Shown here: positions 10,216 through 18,877 of the stretch, in pieces
Numbering within the stretch: position 1 is the first letter of the stretch
Layout: each line of letters opens with the position of its first letter
Assembly (NCBI RefSeq): GCF_002973535.1
Contig: NZ_PVEP01000001.1
Coordinates: 806,001-870,000 of the forward strand
Origin: Albidovulum denitrificans
GTDB taxonomy: Bacteria; Pseudomonadota; Alphaproteobacteria; Rhodobacterales; Rhodobacteraceae
Length of the DNA stretch: 64,000 bases
Direction of reading: 5' to 3'
Made by a program: the position numbers and the translations under genes
Notes under the pieces: model-generated
What the model was told of the DNA's origin: nothing
Seen by the model: only the letters and a program-made list of their open reading frames with translations
The model's database searches: none

Positions 10216-10275
10216 GTGGCAGCGTTCGCCTGCCCCGGCCCGGCTGTCAAGCAGGCCCCGTGCCGCCGCGCCCTC

Positions 10276-11724
10276 TCAGGCGCGCCAGAACTGCGGCAGG
10301 ATCAGGATCAGGAAGGCCAGAAGGCCAAGCCGCCCCATGATCATCGTCGCGATCAGCACCCATTTCGCGGCGGCGGGAAAATCGACGAACGTCCCCGTCC
10401 GCGCCAGCATGTCGCCAAAGCCGTAGCCGATATTCCCGATCGAGGTCCAGATCGCGAAAAAGGCCGATTGCAGGTCGATCCCCTCGAAGGCGAGCATCAC
10501 GCTGAGCAGGCCGATGAGAAAGATGTAAGAGGTCACATGCAGGATGATCGGGCTCAGAACCTCCTCCCCCACGGTGCGGCCGTCATAGCGCACAGGCTCG
10601 ATCCGGTGGGGGGAGTGCAAAAGCCGGATGCGGGAACGGATGGCGGCCAGCGTCACCTGCACCCGAAACACGCTGAGCGCCCCGGAACTGGATGAAGAAC
10701 AGCCGCCGATCATCCCGACACAGGCCGCCACGACCACCGCGAACGGCCCCCAGTTCGAGATCGAATCGCTGCCGAATCCGGTGCCGGAAAAAACCGAGAT
10801 CAGGTTGAAGAGCGTGCCGCGAAACACCGCCTCGACCGGCAGGTCGCTGGTGAAGAGGCGATAGACCGTGACCACGGCGACGGCGATGGCGATCCAGAGC
10901 AGATAGGCCCGGACCTGCACATCGCGCAACATCGGCCGCGCGCTGCCGGTGGCAAGCTGCATGAAGCGGATATAGGGCAGGCTTCCCAGCACCATGAACA
11001 GCGCGCCGGCATATTCCGCGGGCCCCGCATATTTGCCGAAGGAGGCATCGGTGGCCGAAAAGCCGCCCGTGGCGATGGTCGCCATCGCGTTCACGACGGA
11101 ATCGAGGACCGACATGCCAAGGGCCGAATAGCTCAGCCCGCAGGCGATGGTCAGCCCGACATAGACCGCGAGCAGCCCGCGCGCGATGTCGACGGCGCGC
11201 GGCAGCGTCTTGCCCAGCGTGTCAAAGCCCTGCGCGCGAAAAAACTGCATGCCGCCAAGGCGCAGATGCGGCAGGAAGATCATCGCGATGAAGGCGATCC
11301 CGAGGCCCCCGAACCAGTTCAGCATCCCGCGCCAGAGGTTCACCCCGGCGGGCAGATCATCAAGCCCCGGAAAGACCGAGGACCCGGTGGTGGTGATGCC
11401 CGACACCGCCTCGAAGTAGGCGTCGGTAAAGCCCACGTCGGGCGCGCCGATCAGAAACGGCAAGGCGCCGAAAAGCGGCAGCACGACCCAGACGAAGAAG
11501 GTCAGCAGGAAGGCCTGCCGCATCGTCATGGTCCCGACCCCGGCATTGCGGCAGGCCAGCGCCGTCAGCCCGCCGATGAGGGTGGAGAAGAGCGCCGCTT
11601 CAAGAAAGGCATGGCCGTTGCCGTCACCCATGGCGAGGTCAAGCGCCATCGGCACCAGCATGGCGATCCCAAGCCCCGTGACGAGGAGGCCGATAACGTA
11701 GCCGACAGGGCGAAAGTCGATCAT
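10276..11724 (-). CDS. trkH: TrkH-family potassium uptake protein (copy 2)
   Basis: 482 residues, paralogue of the neighbouring trkH. Pore loops read ITTTGSSVF, IATGGFSA, VFSGTGFGS and GNIGYGFG. It differs in the intramembrane gating loop: GGCSSSSSGALSVFR, where the canonical Lys is Ser, so gating or conductance may differ from copy 1. Same start (M-DRPVGYVIGLL-type) and C-terminus (ILPQFWRA) as copy 1. 60 bp separate the two genes, so they are probably co-transcribed, with this copy first. Confidence 0.95.
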   Translation of the reverse strand: MIDFRPVGYVIGLLVTGLGIAMLVPMALDLAMGDGNGHAFLEAALFSTLIGGLTALACRNAGVGTMTMRQAFLLTFFVWVVLPLFGALPFLIGAPDVGFTDAYFEAVSGITTTGSSVFPGLDDLPAGVNLWRGMLNWFGGLGIAFIAMIFLPHLRLGGMQFFRAQGFDTLGKTLPRAVDIARGLLAVYVGLTIACGLSYSALGMSVLDSVVNAMATIATGGFSATDASFGKYAGPAEYAGALFMVLGSLPYIRFMQLATGSARPMLRDVQVRAYLLWIAIAVAVVTVYRLFTSDLPVEAVFRGTLFNLISVFSGTGFGSDSISNWGPFAVVVAACVGMIGGCSSSSSGALSVFRVQVTLAAIRSRIRLLHSPHRIEPVRYDGRTVGEEVLSPIILHVTSYIFLIGLLSVMLAFEGIDLQSAFFAIWTSIGNIGYGFGDMLARTGTFVDFPAAAKWVLIATMIMGRLGLLAFLILILPQFWRA

Positions 11725-11784
11725 GGCGCGGCGAGTTGGCTTAGCCGGGGGCAGGAAGTCAAGGGCCGGGCGCGCGCGAGGGCC

Positions 11785-12708
11785 TCAGCCGTGGCGGCGC
11801 GCCCACTGAAAGGCGCCCGCCCCGGCGGCGATCAGAAGGGCGGCGGGGACAAAGCCGCCGGGCAGGCCTTCCCCCATCGCGCCGACCGCGATCAGCGTCC
11901 CCATCACGGCGGCGACGGCGCCGATCTGGCTCATGTAGACTGGGCCGGCCAGCGCCTGAAGGCGGAACTGCAAGACCATCTGGCCGGCGACGACAAGGGC
12001 GGCAAGGATCGCAACCGGCAGCGCGGCGGCAAAGGCGGCGCCCTGTGCCAGCGCGGTCGGCAGCGCGAAAGGCAGGCTCAGGAACCCGCCCGCGATCAGG
12101 GTCAGCGCCGCCAGCGGCAGCGCCTCGGCGCCACGCGGCCAAAGCCGGGTGCGGTAGATATTGCCCAGCGCCACCACGACCGGGATCAGGCTGGCCGTCA
12201 GCGTCGCCGAAACCGGCGCCCCTGCCCCCGCGACACCCGCCTTGCCAAGCGCCAGTATCAGCCCGCCCGAGAGGCCCGACAGCACCCCCAGCACCGGCAA
12301 AAGCCGCAGCCGTTCCATCCGCAAGAGGACCGAGATCAGCCAGGTCAGCAGCATCGGAAACGCGAAGGTGAGCGAGATGAATCCCGCCCCCACCTCGGCC
12401 ACCGTCAGATAGCCCATGGCCGAGGGCAGCGCCATGAAGACCCCCGCCCCCAGCGCGTAGGGCAGATAGCGCACAGCCCCCCGCATCTGTCCCGTCAGCG
12501 CGCCGAACAAGGCCAGCACCCCGCCCGCCCCGGTCAGGACCGCGCTGAGATAAGGTAACATCGGCGCCCCCTGCCCCGCCGCGAGTTTCGACAACAGGAC
12601 CGACCCGGCCAGAAGCGCCCCGACCGCGATCAGAAGCGCCGGGGCGGCAAGGGACATCCGGGCGGTGACGGGCATCACGCCCGCACCGTTCACATGCGAG
12701 ATCGTCAT
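11785..12708 (-). CDS. DMT-superfamily (EamA) transporter
   Basis: 307 residues with about ten hydrophobic helices in two EamA-type repeats, a drug/metabolite exporter layout for the inner membrane. The substrate cannot be read from the sequence. It is divergent from the MarR regulator at 12772 with only 63 bp between the starts, and this region holds a direct repeat and an inverted repeat. The arrangement suggests a MarR-controlled exporter of a small toxic or signalling compound. Confidence 0.88.
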   Translation of the reverse strand: MTISHVNGAGVMPVTARMSLAAPALLIAVGALLAGSVLLSKLAAGQGAPMLPYLSAVLTGAGGVLALFGALTGQMRGAVRYLPYALGAGVFMALPSAMGYLTVAEVGAGFISLTFAFPMLLTWLISVLLRMERLRLLPVLGVLSGLSGGLILALGKAGVAGAGAPVSATLTASLIPVVVALGNIYRTRLWPRGAEALPLAALTLIAGGFLSLPFALPTALAQGAAFAAALPVAILAALVVAGQMVLQFRLQALAGPVYMSQIGAVAAVMGTLIAVGAMGEGLPGGFVPAALLIAAGAGAFQWARRHG

Positions 12709-12745
12709 TGGAATGGCTCCTGTTCGCGGTTATGATACTCGACAG

Positions 12746-12780
12746 AAAGTAACTTAATACAAAGTATCTTGATGTCAAGA
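12746..12780. promoter_or_regulatory. Candidate MarR operator: direct repeat AAAGTAWCTT plus CTTGA/TCAAG inverted repeat
   Basis: AAAGTAACTT (12746-12755) and AAAGTATCTT (12761-12770) are direct repeats 15 bp apart, followed by CTTGA-TG-TCAAG (12769-12780). The AT-rich block stands out from its GC-rich surroundings and covers the space between the divergent DMT transporter and marR. It is a plausible site for autorepression and control of the exporter; this is inference from position and symmetry. Confidence 0.5.
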
Positions 12781-13284
12781 CAAATGGACCGCGCCGGGTT
12801 CGCGGTAAGCCAATGGGCGCGCGAGATGCCCGAGGTCGACACCTCGGCGATGGAGATCGTCGGCAGGCTGTCGGAGCTTTGGCTTTCCATCGACCGCGAC
12901 CATCTGGCACCGATGATGCGGGGCTTCGGGCTTCAGGGGGGGGAGTTCGACGTGATCGCGACGCTGCGCCGCGCCGGGCCGCCCTATGCGCTGACGCCGA
13001 CGCAGCTTTACGAGGCGGCGATGATGTCCTCGGGCGGGATGACGGCGCGGCTCGACCGGCTTGAGAAATCCGGCCTGATCCGGCGCAGCCCCAACCCCGA
13101 GGACCGGCGCGGCACGCTGGTCAGCCTGACCGACAAGGGCCACGCCCTGATCGAAAAGGCCCTGCCCGCCCATGCCGCGAACGAATTGCGCCTGCTGGAC
13201 GGGCTGACCGCCGACGAACGGACGCAGCTTTCCGCCCTGCTGGCGAAATGGCTGGCGGCGCTGCCCGCGCGGGACGACAGCTAA
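12772..13284 (+). CDS. MarR-family transcriptional regulator
   Basis: 170 residues from ATG 12772; ATG 12784 is also possible, since the first start lies inside the operator candidate and has no Shine-Dalgarno sequence. Winged-helix features: FDVIATLRRAG, the recognition helix in MMSSGGMTARLDRLEKSGLIRR and the wing PNPEDRRGTLVSLTDKG, which contains the DxRxxxVxLT signature of MarR proteins. Divergent from a DMT exporter, its likely target. The stop overlaps the end of a 93-bp repeat element. Confidence 0.9.
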   Translation: MSRQMDRAGFAVSQWAREMPEVDTSAMEIVGRLSELWLSIDRDHLAPMMRGFGLQGGEFDVIATLRRAGPPYALTPTQLYEAAMMSSGGMTARLDRLEKSGLIRRSPNPEDRRGTLVSLTDKGHALIEKALPAHAANELRLLDGLTADERTQLSALLAKWLAALPARDDS

Positions 13285-13375
13285 AGCGTTTCGGGTTTGC
13301 GTTGAGAAAGCAAGTATCAGAATTCGAACGAAACAGGTTCAAATTCTGAGTCAGTGTAAACCCGAAATGCTATAA
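13284..13375 (+). repeat. ~93-bp palindromic element, copy A
   Basis: Outer inverted arms AAAGCGTTTCGGGTTT and AAACCCGAAATGCTATA enclose an inner inverted repeat, CAGAATTCGAAC / GTTCAAATTCTG. Two further copies are at 56333-56425 (inverted) and 60180-60273. It is markedly AT-richer than the chromosome. It begins exactly at the last base of the marR stop codon, so it may also act as a transcription terminator. No ORF of its own; probably a non-autonomous MITE- or REP-like element. Confidence 0.85.
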
Positions 13376-13447
13376 GCGACCGCCAAGCCCCCCTCTGGAC
13401 AGCCCCCCGTCGCCCGTCTAACCAGAGCCAAACCAAGGGAGCGGCCG

Positions 13448-13843
13448 ATGGGCATTCTTCTGCGCTGGCTAGGCGCCTTCGTGCTGTTGTCGGCGACGTT
13501 CAACCCGACGCGCTGGAACTACGTCCACTGGGTCCGGGGCAGCTGGGCCGACCAGATGCCGCTTGCGGTCTTTCTCGGGCTGCTGCTGGGGGTCGGCTAC
13601 ATGGTCTATATCGTCGCCACCCTGCGCTCTATCGGGGCCTTTGGCGTGGTGCTGATCGCGGCGATCTTCGGGGCCGGGATCTGGGTCCTGATCGACTGGG
13701 GCGTGCTGTCGCTGACCAACCCGTCGCTGAACCTCTGGCTTGGCATCCTTGTCCTGTCGCTGATCCTCGGGATCGGGCTTTCCTGGTCGATCCTGCGCCA
13801 GCGGCTGTCCGGTCAGGCCAGCGTGGACGAGATCGAGGGCTGA
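13448..13843 (+). CDS. Small four-helix membrane protein (DUF6524-like)
   Basis: 131 residues with about four membrane helices (residues 3-16, 37-55, 60-82 and 95-115) and a short cytoplasmic C-terminus. The motif TFNPTRWNYVHW after the first helix is distinctive. I believe this is the DUF6524 family found in proteobacteria; function is unknown. ATG 13448 follows a purine-rich GGGAGCGG. No obvious partner gene. Confidence 0.8.
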   Translation: MGILLRWLGAFVLLSATFNPTRWNYVHWVRGSWADQMPLAVFLGLLLGVGYMVYIVATLRSIGAFGVVLIAAIFGAGIWVLIDWGVLSLTNPSLNLWLGILVLSLILGIGLSWSILRQRLSGQASVDEIEG

Positions 13844-13916
13844 AACCGCCCGCTTCCGCCTTGCACTGAAAGACACATCGCCCTAGATAGGCGCGTCAGC
13901 AGAACCGAAGGCCACA

Positions 13917-14282
13917 ATGCAGAACGTCGTCCTTTCCGTCCACCTCATCCTCGCCCTGCTCCTGATCGGCGTGGTGCTTCTTCAGCGGTCCGAGGGTGGC
14001 GGGCTTCTGGGCGGCGGCGGCGTCATGTCGAACCGGGGCGCAACCAGCGCGCTGCAAAAGGTGACCTGGCTTCTGGCGGTGGCGTTCCTGGCGACCTCGA
14101 TCACGCTGACGATCCTGGCAGCACGCGATTCCAAAGGTGTCTCGGTCCTGGACAGCACGGCGGGCGCCCCGGCGGACACGGCCCCGGCCCTGCCCACGCT
14201 TGACCTTGCCCCCCCGCCGGCCAGCACCGACACCGCGCCCGCAAGCGGCGACGCCCCCATGGCGCCCCCGCCCGCGGAATAG
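13917..14282 (+). CDS. secG: Preprotein translocase subunit SecG
   Basis: 121 residues. SecG supports SecYEG protein export at the inner membrane. Two membrane helices (residues 4-20 and 47-67) flank the characteristic cytoplasmic loop LLQRSEGGGLLGGGG. The C-terminal 50 residues are a Pro/Ala-rich tail, common in alphaproteobacterial SecG. Located upstream of pyrG, the usual order in this group. Confidence 0.96.
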   Translation: MQNVVLSVHLILALLLIGVVLLQRSEGGGLLGGGGVMSNRGATSALQKVTWLLAVAFLATSITLTILAARDSKGVSVLDSTAGAPADTAPALPTLDLAPPPASTDTAPASGDAPMAPPPAE

Positions 14283-14445
14283 ACCGCACCACAAGGTATT
14301 TGGCGGCGCATCCCCCGCGCCACAAAGTTTTGCGGTCCGGTTGCGGGTGGGCCACGAATCTGATAGCTCTTTAATCCCGTGATGCCGGGTCCGTTGCGGA
14401 CCGGCGAATCCATGAAATTTGCAGGCACGCACGGGAGTTCACCGC

Positions 14446-16089
14446 ATGGCACGTTACATCTTCATCACCGGCGGTGTGGTTTCTTCGCTTGGCAAGGGGC
14501 TGGCCTCGGCGGCCTTGGGCGCGCTTTTGCAGGCGCGGGGCTATTCGGTACGGCTGCGCAAGCTCGACCCCTATCTGAACGTCGACCCCGGCACGATGTC
14601 GCCCTTTGAGCATGGTGAGGTCTTCGTCACCGACGACGGGGCGGAAACCGATCTCGACCTTGGCCATTACGAACGCTTCACCGGGGTCCCGGCGCGCAAG
14701 ACCGATTCCGTCTCCTCCGGCCGGATCTATTCCAACGTGCTTGAGAAGGAGCGGCGCGGCGATTACCTTGGCAAGACGATCCAGGTCGTTCCCCATGTGA
14801 CGAACGAGATCAAGGATTTCCTCTCCATCGGCGATACCGAGGTCGATTTCATGCTCTGTGAGATCGGCGGCACCGTCGGCGATATCGAGGGCCTGCCCTT
14901 CTTCGAGGCGATCCGCCAGTTCGCGCAGGACCGCCCGCGCGGCCAATGCATCTTCATGCACCTGACGCTTTTGCCCTATATCTCTGCCAGCGGAGAGTTG
15001 AAGACCAAGCCGACCCAGCATTCGGTGAAGGAACTACGCTCCATCGGTATCGCGCCGGATGTCCTTGTCTGCCGCTCCGAACACGAAATCCCGGCCAAGG
15101 AAATCGCCAAGATCGCGCTGTTCTGCAACGTCCGCCCGGATGCGGTGATCCCGGCCTATGACCTGAGGTCGATCTATGAGGCGCCGCTGGCCTATCACCG
15201 CGCGGGGCTGGATCAGGCGGTGCTGGATGCCTTCGGGATTGCCCCTGCGCCGAAGCCCAATCTGGACCGCTGGGAAGACGTGATGGACCGGCTGACCAAT
15301 GCCGAAGGTCTGGTCCGCGTCGCCATCGTCGGCAAGTACACGCAACTGGAAGACGCCTATAAATCCATCGCCGAGGCGCTGACCCATGGCGGCATGGCCA
15401 ACCGCGTGAAGGTCAAGGCCGAATGGATCGACGCCGAGATCTTTGAACGCGAGGACCCGGCGCCCTACCTTGAGGGCTATCACGCCATCCTCGTCCCCGG
15501 CGGGTTCGGCGAACGCGGCACGGAAGGCAAGATCAAGGCCGCGCAATTCGCCCGCGAAAAGGGGGTGCCGTATCTGGGCATCTGTCTGGGCATGCAGATG
15601 GCCGTCATCGAGGCCGCGCGCAACGTCGCCGGCATGACCAAGGCCGGGTCCGAGGAGTTCGACCACGAGAAGGGCGAAAAGCGGTTCGAGCCGGTCGTTT
15701 ATCACCTGAAGGAATGGGTGCAGGGCAACCACATGGTCGCCCGCAAGGTCGACGACGACAAGGGCGGCACCATGCGGCTTGGCGCCTATACCGCGCATCT
15801 GAAGGACGGCTCAAAGGTCGCCGAGGTCTATGGCGCGGCCGAGATCGAGGAACGCCACCGCCACCGCTATGAGGTGGACACCAAGTACCGCGAAAAGCTG
15901 GAAAGCTGCGGGCTGGTGTTTTCCGGCATGTCCCCGGACGGCCGCCTGCCCGAGATCGTGGAATGGAAGGACCACCCCTGGTTCATCGGGGTGCAGTATC
16001 ACCCCGAGTTGAAGTCGAAACCTTTCGCGCCCCATCCGCTATTTGCGGATTTCGTCCGGGCGGCGAAGGAGGTGGAGCGGTTGGTGTGA
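14446..16089 (+). CDS. pyrG: CTP synthase
   Basis: 547 residues, normal length. Makes CTP from UTP, ATP and glutamine. The start is ATG 14446 ([19 protein letters not shown]); upstream in-frame residues come from the secG-pyrG spacer. The N-terminal synthase domain has the P-loop [10 protein letters not shown]; the C-terminal class I glutaminase domain has the nucleophile motif [12 protein letters not shown] and the histidine/glutamate motif QYHPELKS. Preceded by a hairpin, CCGGGTCCG-TTG-CGGACCGG, at about 14392-14412. Confidence 0.98.
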   Translation: MARYIFITGGVVSSLGKGLASAALGALLQARGYSVRLRKLDPYLNVDPGTMSPFEHGEVFVTDDGAETDLDLGHYERFTGVPARKTDSVSSGRIYSNVLEKERRGDYLGKTIQVVPHVTNEIKDFLSIGDTEVDFMLCEIGGTVGDIEGLPFFEAIRQFAQDRPRGQCIFMHLTLLPYISASGELKTKPTQHSVKELRSIGIAPDVLVCRSEHEIPAKEIAKIALFCNVRPDAVIPAYDLRSIYEAPLAYHRAGLDQAVLDAFGIAPAPKPNLDRWEDVMDRLTNAEGLVRVAIVGKYTQLEDAYKSIAEALTHGGMANRVKVKAEWIDAEIFEREDPAPYLEGYHAILVPGGFGERGTEGKIKAAQFAREKGVPYLGICLGMQMAVIEAARNVAGMTKAGSEEFDHEKGEKRFEPVVYHLKEWVQGNHMVARKVDDDKGGTMRLGAYTAHLKDGSKVAEVYGAAEIEERHRHRYEVDTKYREKLESCGLVFSGMSPDGRLPEIVEWKDHPWFIGVQYHPELKSKPFAPHPLFADFVRAAKEVERLV

Positions 16090-16183
16090 GGGGGAAGAAC
16101 GCGCCCATTTACTAGCGCGTGGCCGACCTGAATTTTGCCATCGTTCTCACAGAGTATAGTCGCACGCTAACCCCGTCGTTCAA

Positions 16184-16540
16184 ATGCGGCAAGTATTGAA
16201 GAGGAACATCTTGGTCTGGAGAGTTTTCTCAACCATTCTTTTTCTTAGCCTTTGCGCGACGGCAGCAAGCGCTGACGCGATACCTCGCTATGATGTCGAA
16301 ACTTACTGCCGTGAAGTTTCTGACATCAGCGGTGGTTCCGAAGTCGTCTATGGCGGCTGTTTCGATATGGAGCAGGGGGCTTATAACCGGCGAAAGGCGG
16401 CTTGGAACGAGCTGCCGTCCCAAGCGCGAAAGTACTGTGACGAAGTCGCGCGGGTAAGCGGCGGATCATATGTCATTTTAGATGGCTGTTTGGACATGGA
16501 GAATGAGGCAGGAAATTCGCGTAAGGAGTTTCAGTATTGA
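16184..16540 (+). CDS. Small secreted protein with duplicated YC/GGS motif
   Basis: 118 residues with a Sec signal (VFSTILFLSLCATAASADA). The mature part is two copies of a ~45-residue unit: YCREVSDISGGSEVVYGGCFDMEQGAYNRR and then YCDEVARVSGGSYVILDGCLDMENEAG. Each unit has two Cys, so disulfides in the periplasm are likely. The DNA is lower in GC than pyrG, which suggests horizontal origin. The next gene overlaps by 4 bp and also encodes a secreted protein, so the pair probably works together. Function unknown. Confidence 0.75.
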   Translation: MRQVLKRNILVWRVFSTILFLSLCATAASADAIPRYDVETYCREVSDISGGSEVVYGGCFDMEQGAYNRRKAAWNELPSQARKYCDEVARVSGGSYVILDGCLDMENEAGNSRKEFQY

Positions 16541-16872
16541 TCTTTTCTAGACACTTCCTCGCACTATCTATGATTGCAAGTTGCAGTTCAGCGTTCGCAA
16601 ATGAGCAGGTAGTAGTGGCCTGCAAGTTCGAGAAACTGCCGTTAATGTTGTTGACGTTTAACGGCGGCATGGGATCAGAAGAAAATACTTTACAGATTGG
16701 TGAGCGTACGCCCGTCTTACTTTCGGTTGGCTCCAGCCTCATGGTGGCCACGGTGGACGCCCAAGAGTTTGTTTTCTCACTTAGAATGCCAGCGTCCGTT
16801 ACCGTGTCTGGGCCGGGGAGTTCAGACAACCGAACGTTCGACGGCGAATGTATTTCCTCGCTTCGACGTTAG
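16537..16872 (+). CDS. Small secreted protein, TTG start, coupled to the preceding gene
   Basis: 111 residues. The start is TTG 16537, overlapping the previous stop as TTGA, with a good AAGGAG about 9 nt upstream, which supports this choice. The N-terminus (MIFSRHFLALSMIASCSSAFA) is a signal peptide. The mature protein has two Cys (VVVACKFEK and DGECISS), which could form a disulfide, and a predicted all-beta pattern. GC is low like its partner. No family recognised. Confidence 0.7.
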   Translation: MIFSRHFLALSMIASCSSAFANEQVVVACKFEKLPLMLLTFNGGMGSEENTLQIGERTPVLLSVGSSLMVATVDAQEFVFSLRMPASVTVSGPGSSDNRTFDGECISSLRR

Positions 16873-16956
16873 AAATATCTTCGGGCGCGGACTCGTGCAT
16901 CGATCTTGTTTGGACGCATGTTTTCTTGAGATCTGAACCCGACCGCCCTTCCCCGC

Positions 16957-17371
16957 CCGATTTGCCCTTCGACAAATCGGGCCGCGCCTGCCACCAGCCG
17001 CGCCACGGGCGCGGCGTTCTTCGGGACAAAGGTCCACTGGACCTTTGCTGATCCCTCATCACCCCCCGGCAGGCGCGTTCCGCGCGCTCCCGGCCCGCCC
17101 GACGCGGGCGGGCGTTCGACCGGGAAACGGTCCACCGGACCGTTTCTGATCCGGCCTCACCCCAGGCAGGCGCGCCCCGATGACAGACGCAAGGCGCAAC
17201 CCGATAGCCCCTTGCCCTTCGGCTTGCGCCTTCGGGCAATCGGACCGGGGAAAGGTCCACTGGACCTTTCCCTTCCGGTCCTCTGACGCGCGCGGCGGCT
17301 GCGGTTCTCCCCCGGCCCGGCCTTTGCAGACCGGGCGTTCGCCGCTTCCATCGCTCCACCGGAGCGATGGA
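16957..17371. repeat. Cluster of short hairpins with GGTCCACYGGACC core
   Basis: The 585-bp gap between 16872 and 17458 holds no convincing gene but several perfect palindromes: CCCGATTTG...CAAATCGGG (16957-16982), AAAGGTCCACTGGACCTTT (17028-17046), AAACGGTCCACCGGACCGTTT-type (17125-17145), GAAAGGTCC...GGACCTTTC (17250-17270, nested inside GGACCGG...CCGGTCC) and CCATCGCTCC-ACC-GGAGCGATGG (17349-17371). Three share the core GGTCCACYGGACC, and the fourth is a variant. Probably a mosaic of REP-like elements. Confidence 0.8.
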
Positions 17372-17457
17372 TCGGGCCGAGGCCCGACCGCGCCTCACCC
17401 CTCTTCCCACCCGACCCCTCCTCGCCTAGATAGTCCTCATAAACCCGCGAGGTCCCC

Positions 17458-17880
17458 ATGCATATCCGCACCATTCGCGACGTCCTCGGCGCCCGCCCCG
17501 TCCCTTCCATCGCCCCCGGTGCGACGGTGCGCGATGCGGCCCATACGCTTGACCATTTCGACATCGGCGCGCTTGTCGTGCTGGACGGGGAACGCATCGC
17601 GGGGGTGATCTCGGAGCGTGACATCATCCGCCGCTGCGTCGGGCAGGATGCCGATCCGGCACGGGTCCTCGTGGCCGAGGTGATGACGAAACAGCCCCGC
17701 ACCATTCCCGCCGACCATGGCCTTGCCGAGGCGATCCGCGAGATGGGCGAGGGGCATTTCCGCCACATGCCGGTGACCGAGGGCGACCATTGCATCGGCC
17801 TTCTCTCGATCCGCGACATCCCGACCGAATACCGGATGATGTACGAACGCTTCCTTGAAATGCGCGGCAAGGCGGGTTGA
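17458..17880 (+). CDS. CBS-domain protein
   Basis: 140 residues consisting of two CBS motifs (about 8-60 and 72-132), which together form one Bateman module. Such modules bind adenosine nucleotides, and stand-alone versions act as regulatory subunits. Typical pieces are GALVVLDGERIAGVISERDIIRR and VMTKQPRTIPADHGLAEAIREM. No catalytic domain. Upstream of ppk2 on the same strand with 76 bp between them, so co-expression is possible but not shown. Confidence 0.9.
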   Translation: MHIRTIRDVLGARPVPSIAPGATVRDAAHTLDHFDIGALVVLDGERIAGVISERDIIRRCVGQDADPARVLVAEVMTKQPRTIPADHGLAEAIREMGEGHFRHMPVTEGDHCIGLLSIRDIPTEYRMMYERFLEMRGKAG

Positions 17881-17956
17881 CGGCCCGGCCTGTCACCTGC
17901 CCGTCATCCTGATATGGTCCAAACCACCGATCCCAAGGTCCCGAACGGAGCCCGAC

Positions 17957-18877
17957 ATGACCGCCCCCGACGACACGAACCCCACACAGGACTGGCTTGA
18001 GGCCGAGCTTGCCGACACGCTCGACGAAGATTACGAGCTTGAGCTTGAGGACGCCGTCCTGTCGCAGGAAATCAAGAAGATCTACAAGACCCACCACCCC
18101 GACACGATCGACCGCCGGGTCTATTTCCAAAGCCTGATCCGCCTGCAATCGGAACTCATCAAGCTTCAGGACTGGGTGCAGCATTCCAAGGAGAAGGTCG
18201 TCGTCCTGTTCGAGGGCCGCGACAGCGCCGGAAAGGGTGGCGTCATAAAGCGCATCACCCAGCGGCTGAACCCGCGCGTGGCCCGCGTCGTGGCCCTCCC
18301 CGCGCCCACGGACCGCGAAAAGACCCAGTGGTATTTTCAGCGCTACGTCCCCCATCTGCCCGCCGGGGGCGAAATCGTGCTGTTCGACCGGAGCTGGTAC
18401 AACCGCGCGGGTGTCGAACGGGTGATGGGCTTTGCGACCGAGGATGAGGTGCAGGACTTCTTCCATGACGTGCCGGAGTTTGAGCGGATGCTGGTGCGGT
18501 CGGGCATCCGGCTGGTGAAATACTGGTTCTCCATCACGGACGAGGAACAGCAGATGCGCTTTCTCATGCGCATCCACGACCCGATGAAACAGTGGAAGCT
18601 TTCGCCCATGGACCTGCAATCCCGCGTCCGGTGGGAGCTTTATACAAAGGCCAAGGAAGAGATGATGGCCCAGACCAACATCCCCGAGGCGCCGTGGTAC
18701 ATCGTGCCGGGCAATGACAAGAAGCGGGCGCGGCTGAACTGCATCGACCACCTTCTCAGCCTGATGCCCTATGGTGAGGTCCCGCATGAGGAGATCACGC
18801 TGCCCGACCGGGTCTTCAACCCCGCCTATGAGCGCGCGGTGCTGCCGCCGGAGCTGTACGTTCCCGCGAAATACTGA
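17957..18877 (+). CDS. ppk2: Polyphosphate kinase 2
   Basis: 306 residues, normal for a one-domain class I PPK2. Transfers phosphate between polyphosphate and nucleoside diphosphates, generally favouring nucleotide synthesis. The start is ATG 17957 (MTAPDDTNP). Walker A GRDSAGKGG at 87-95, lid module residues and FDRSWYNRAGVERVMGF are all present. The last 52 bases overlap the 3' end of the convergent gene at 18826. Confidence 0.95.
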   Translation: MTAPDDTNPTQDWLEAELADTLDEDYELELEDAVLSQEIKKIYKTHHPDTIDRRVYFQSLIRLQSELIKLQDWVQHSKEKVVVLFEGRDSAGKGGVIKRITQRLNPRVARVVALPAPTDREKTQWYFQRYVPHLPAGGEIVLFDRSWYNRAGVERVMGFATEDEVQDFFHDVPEFERMLVRSGIRLVKYWFSITDEEQQMRFLMRIHDPMKQWKLSPMDLQSRVRWELYTKAKEEMMAQTNIPEAPWYIVPGNDKKRARLNCIDHLLSLMPYGEVPHEEITLPDRVFNPAYERAVLPPELYVPAKY

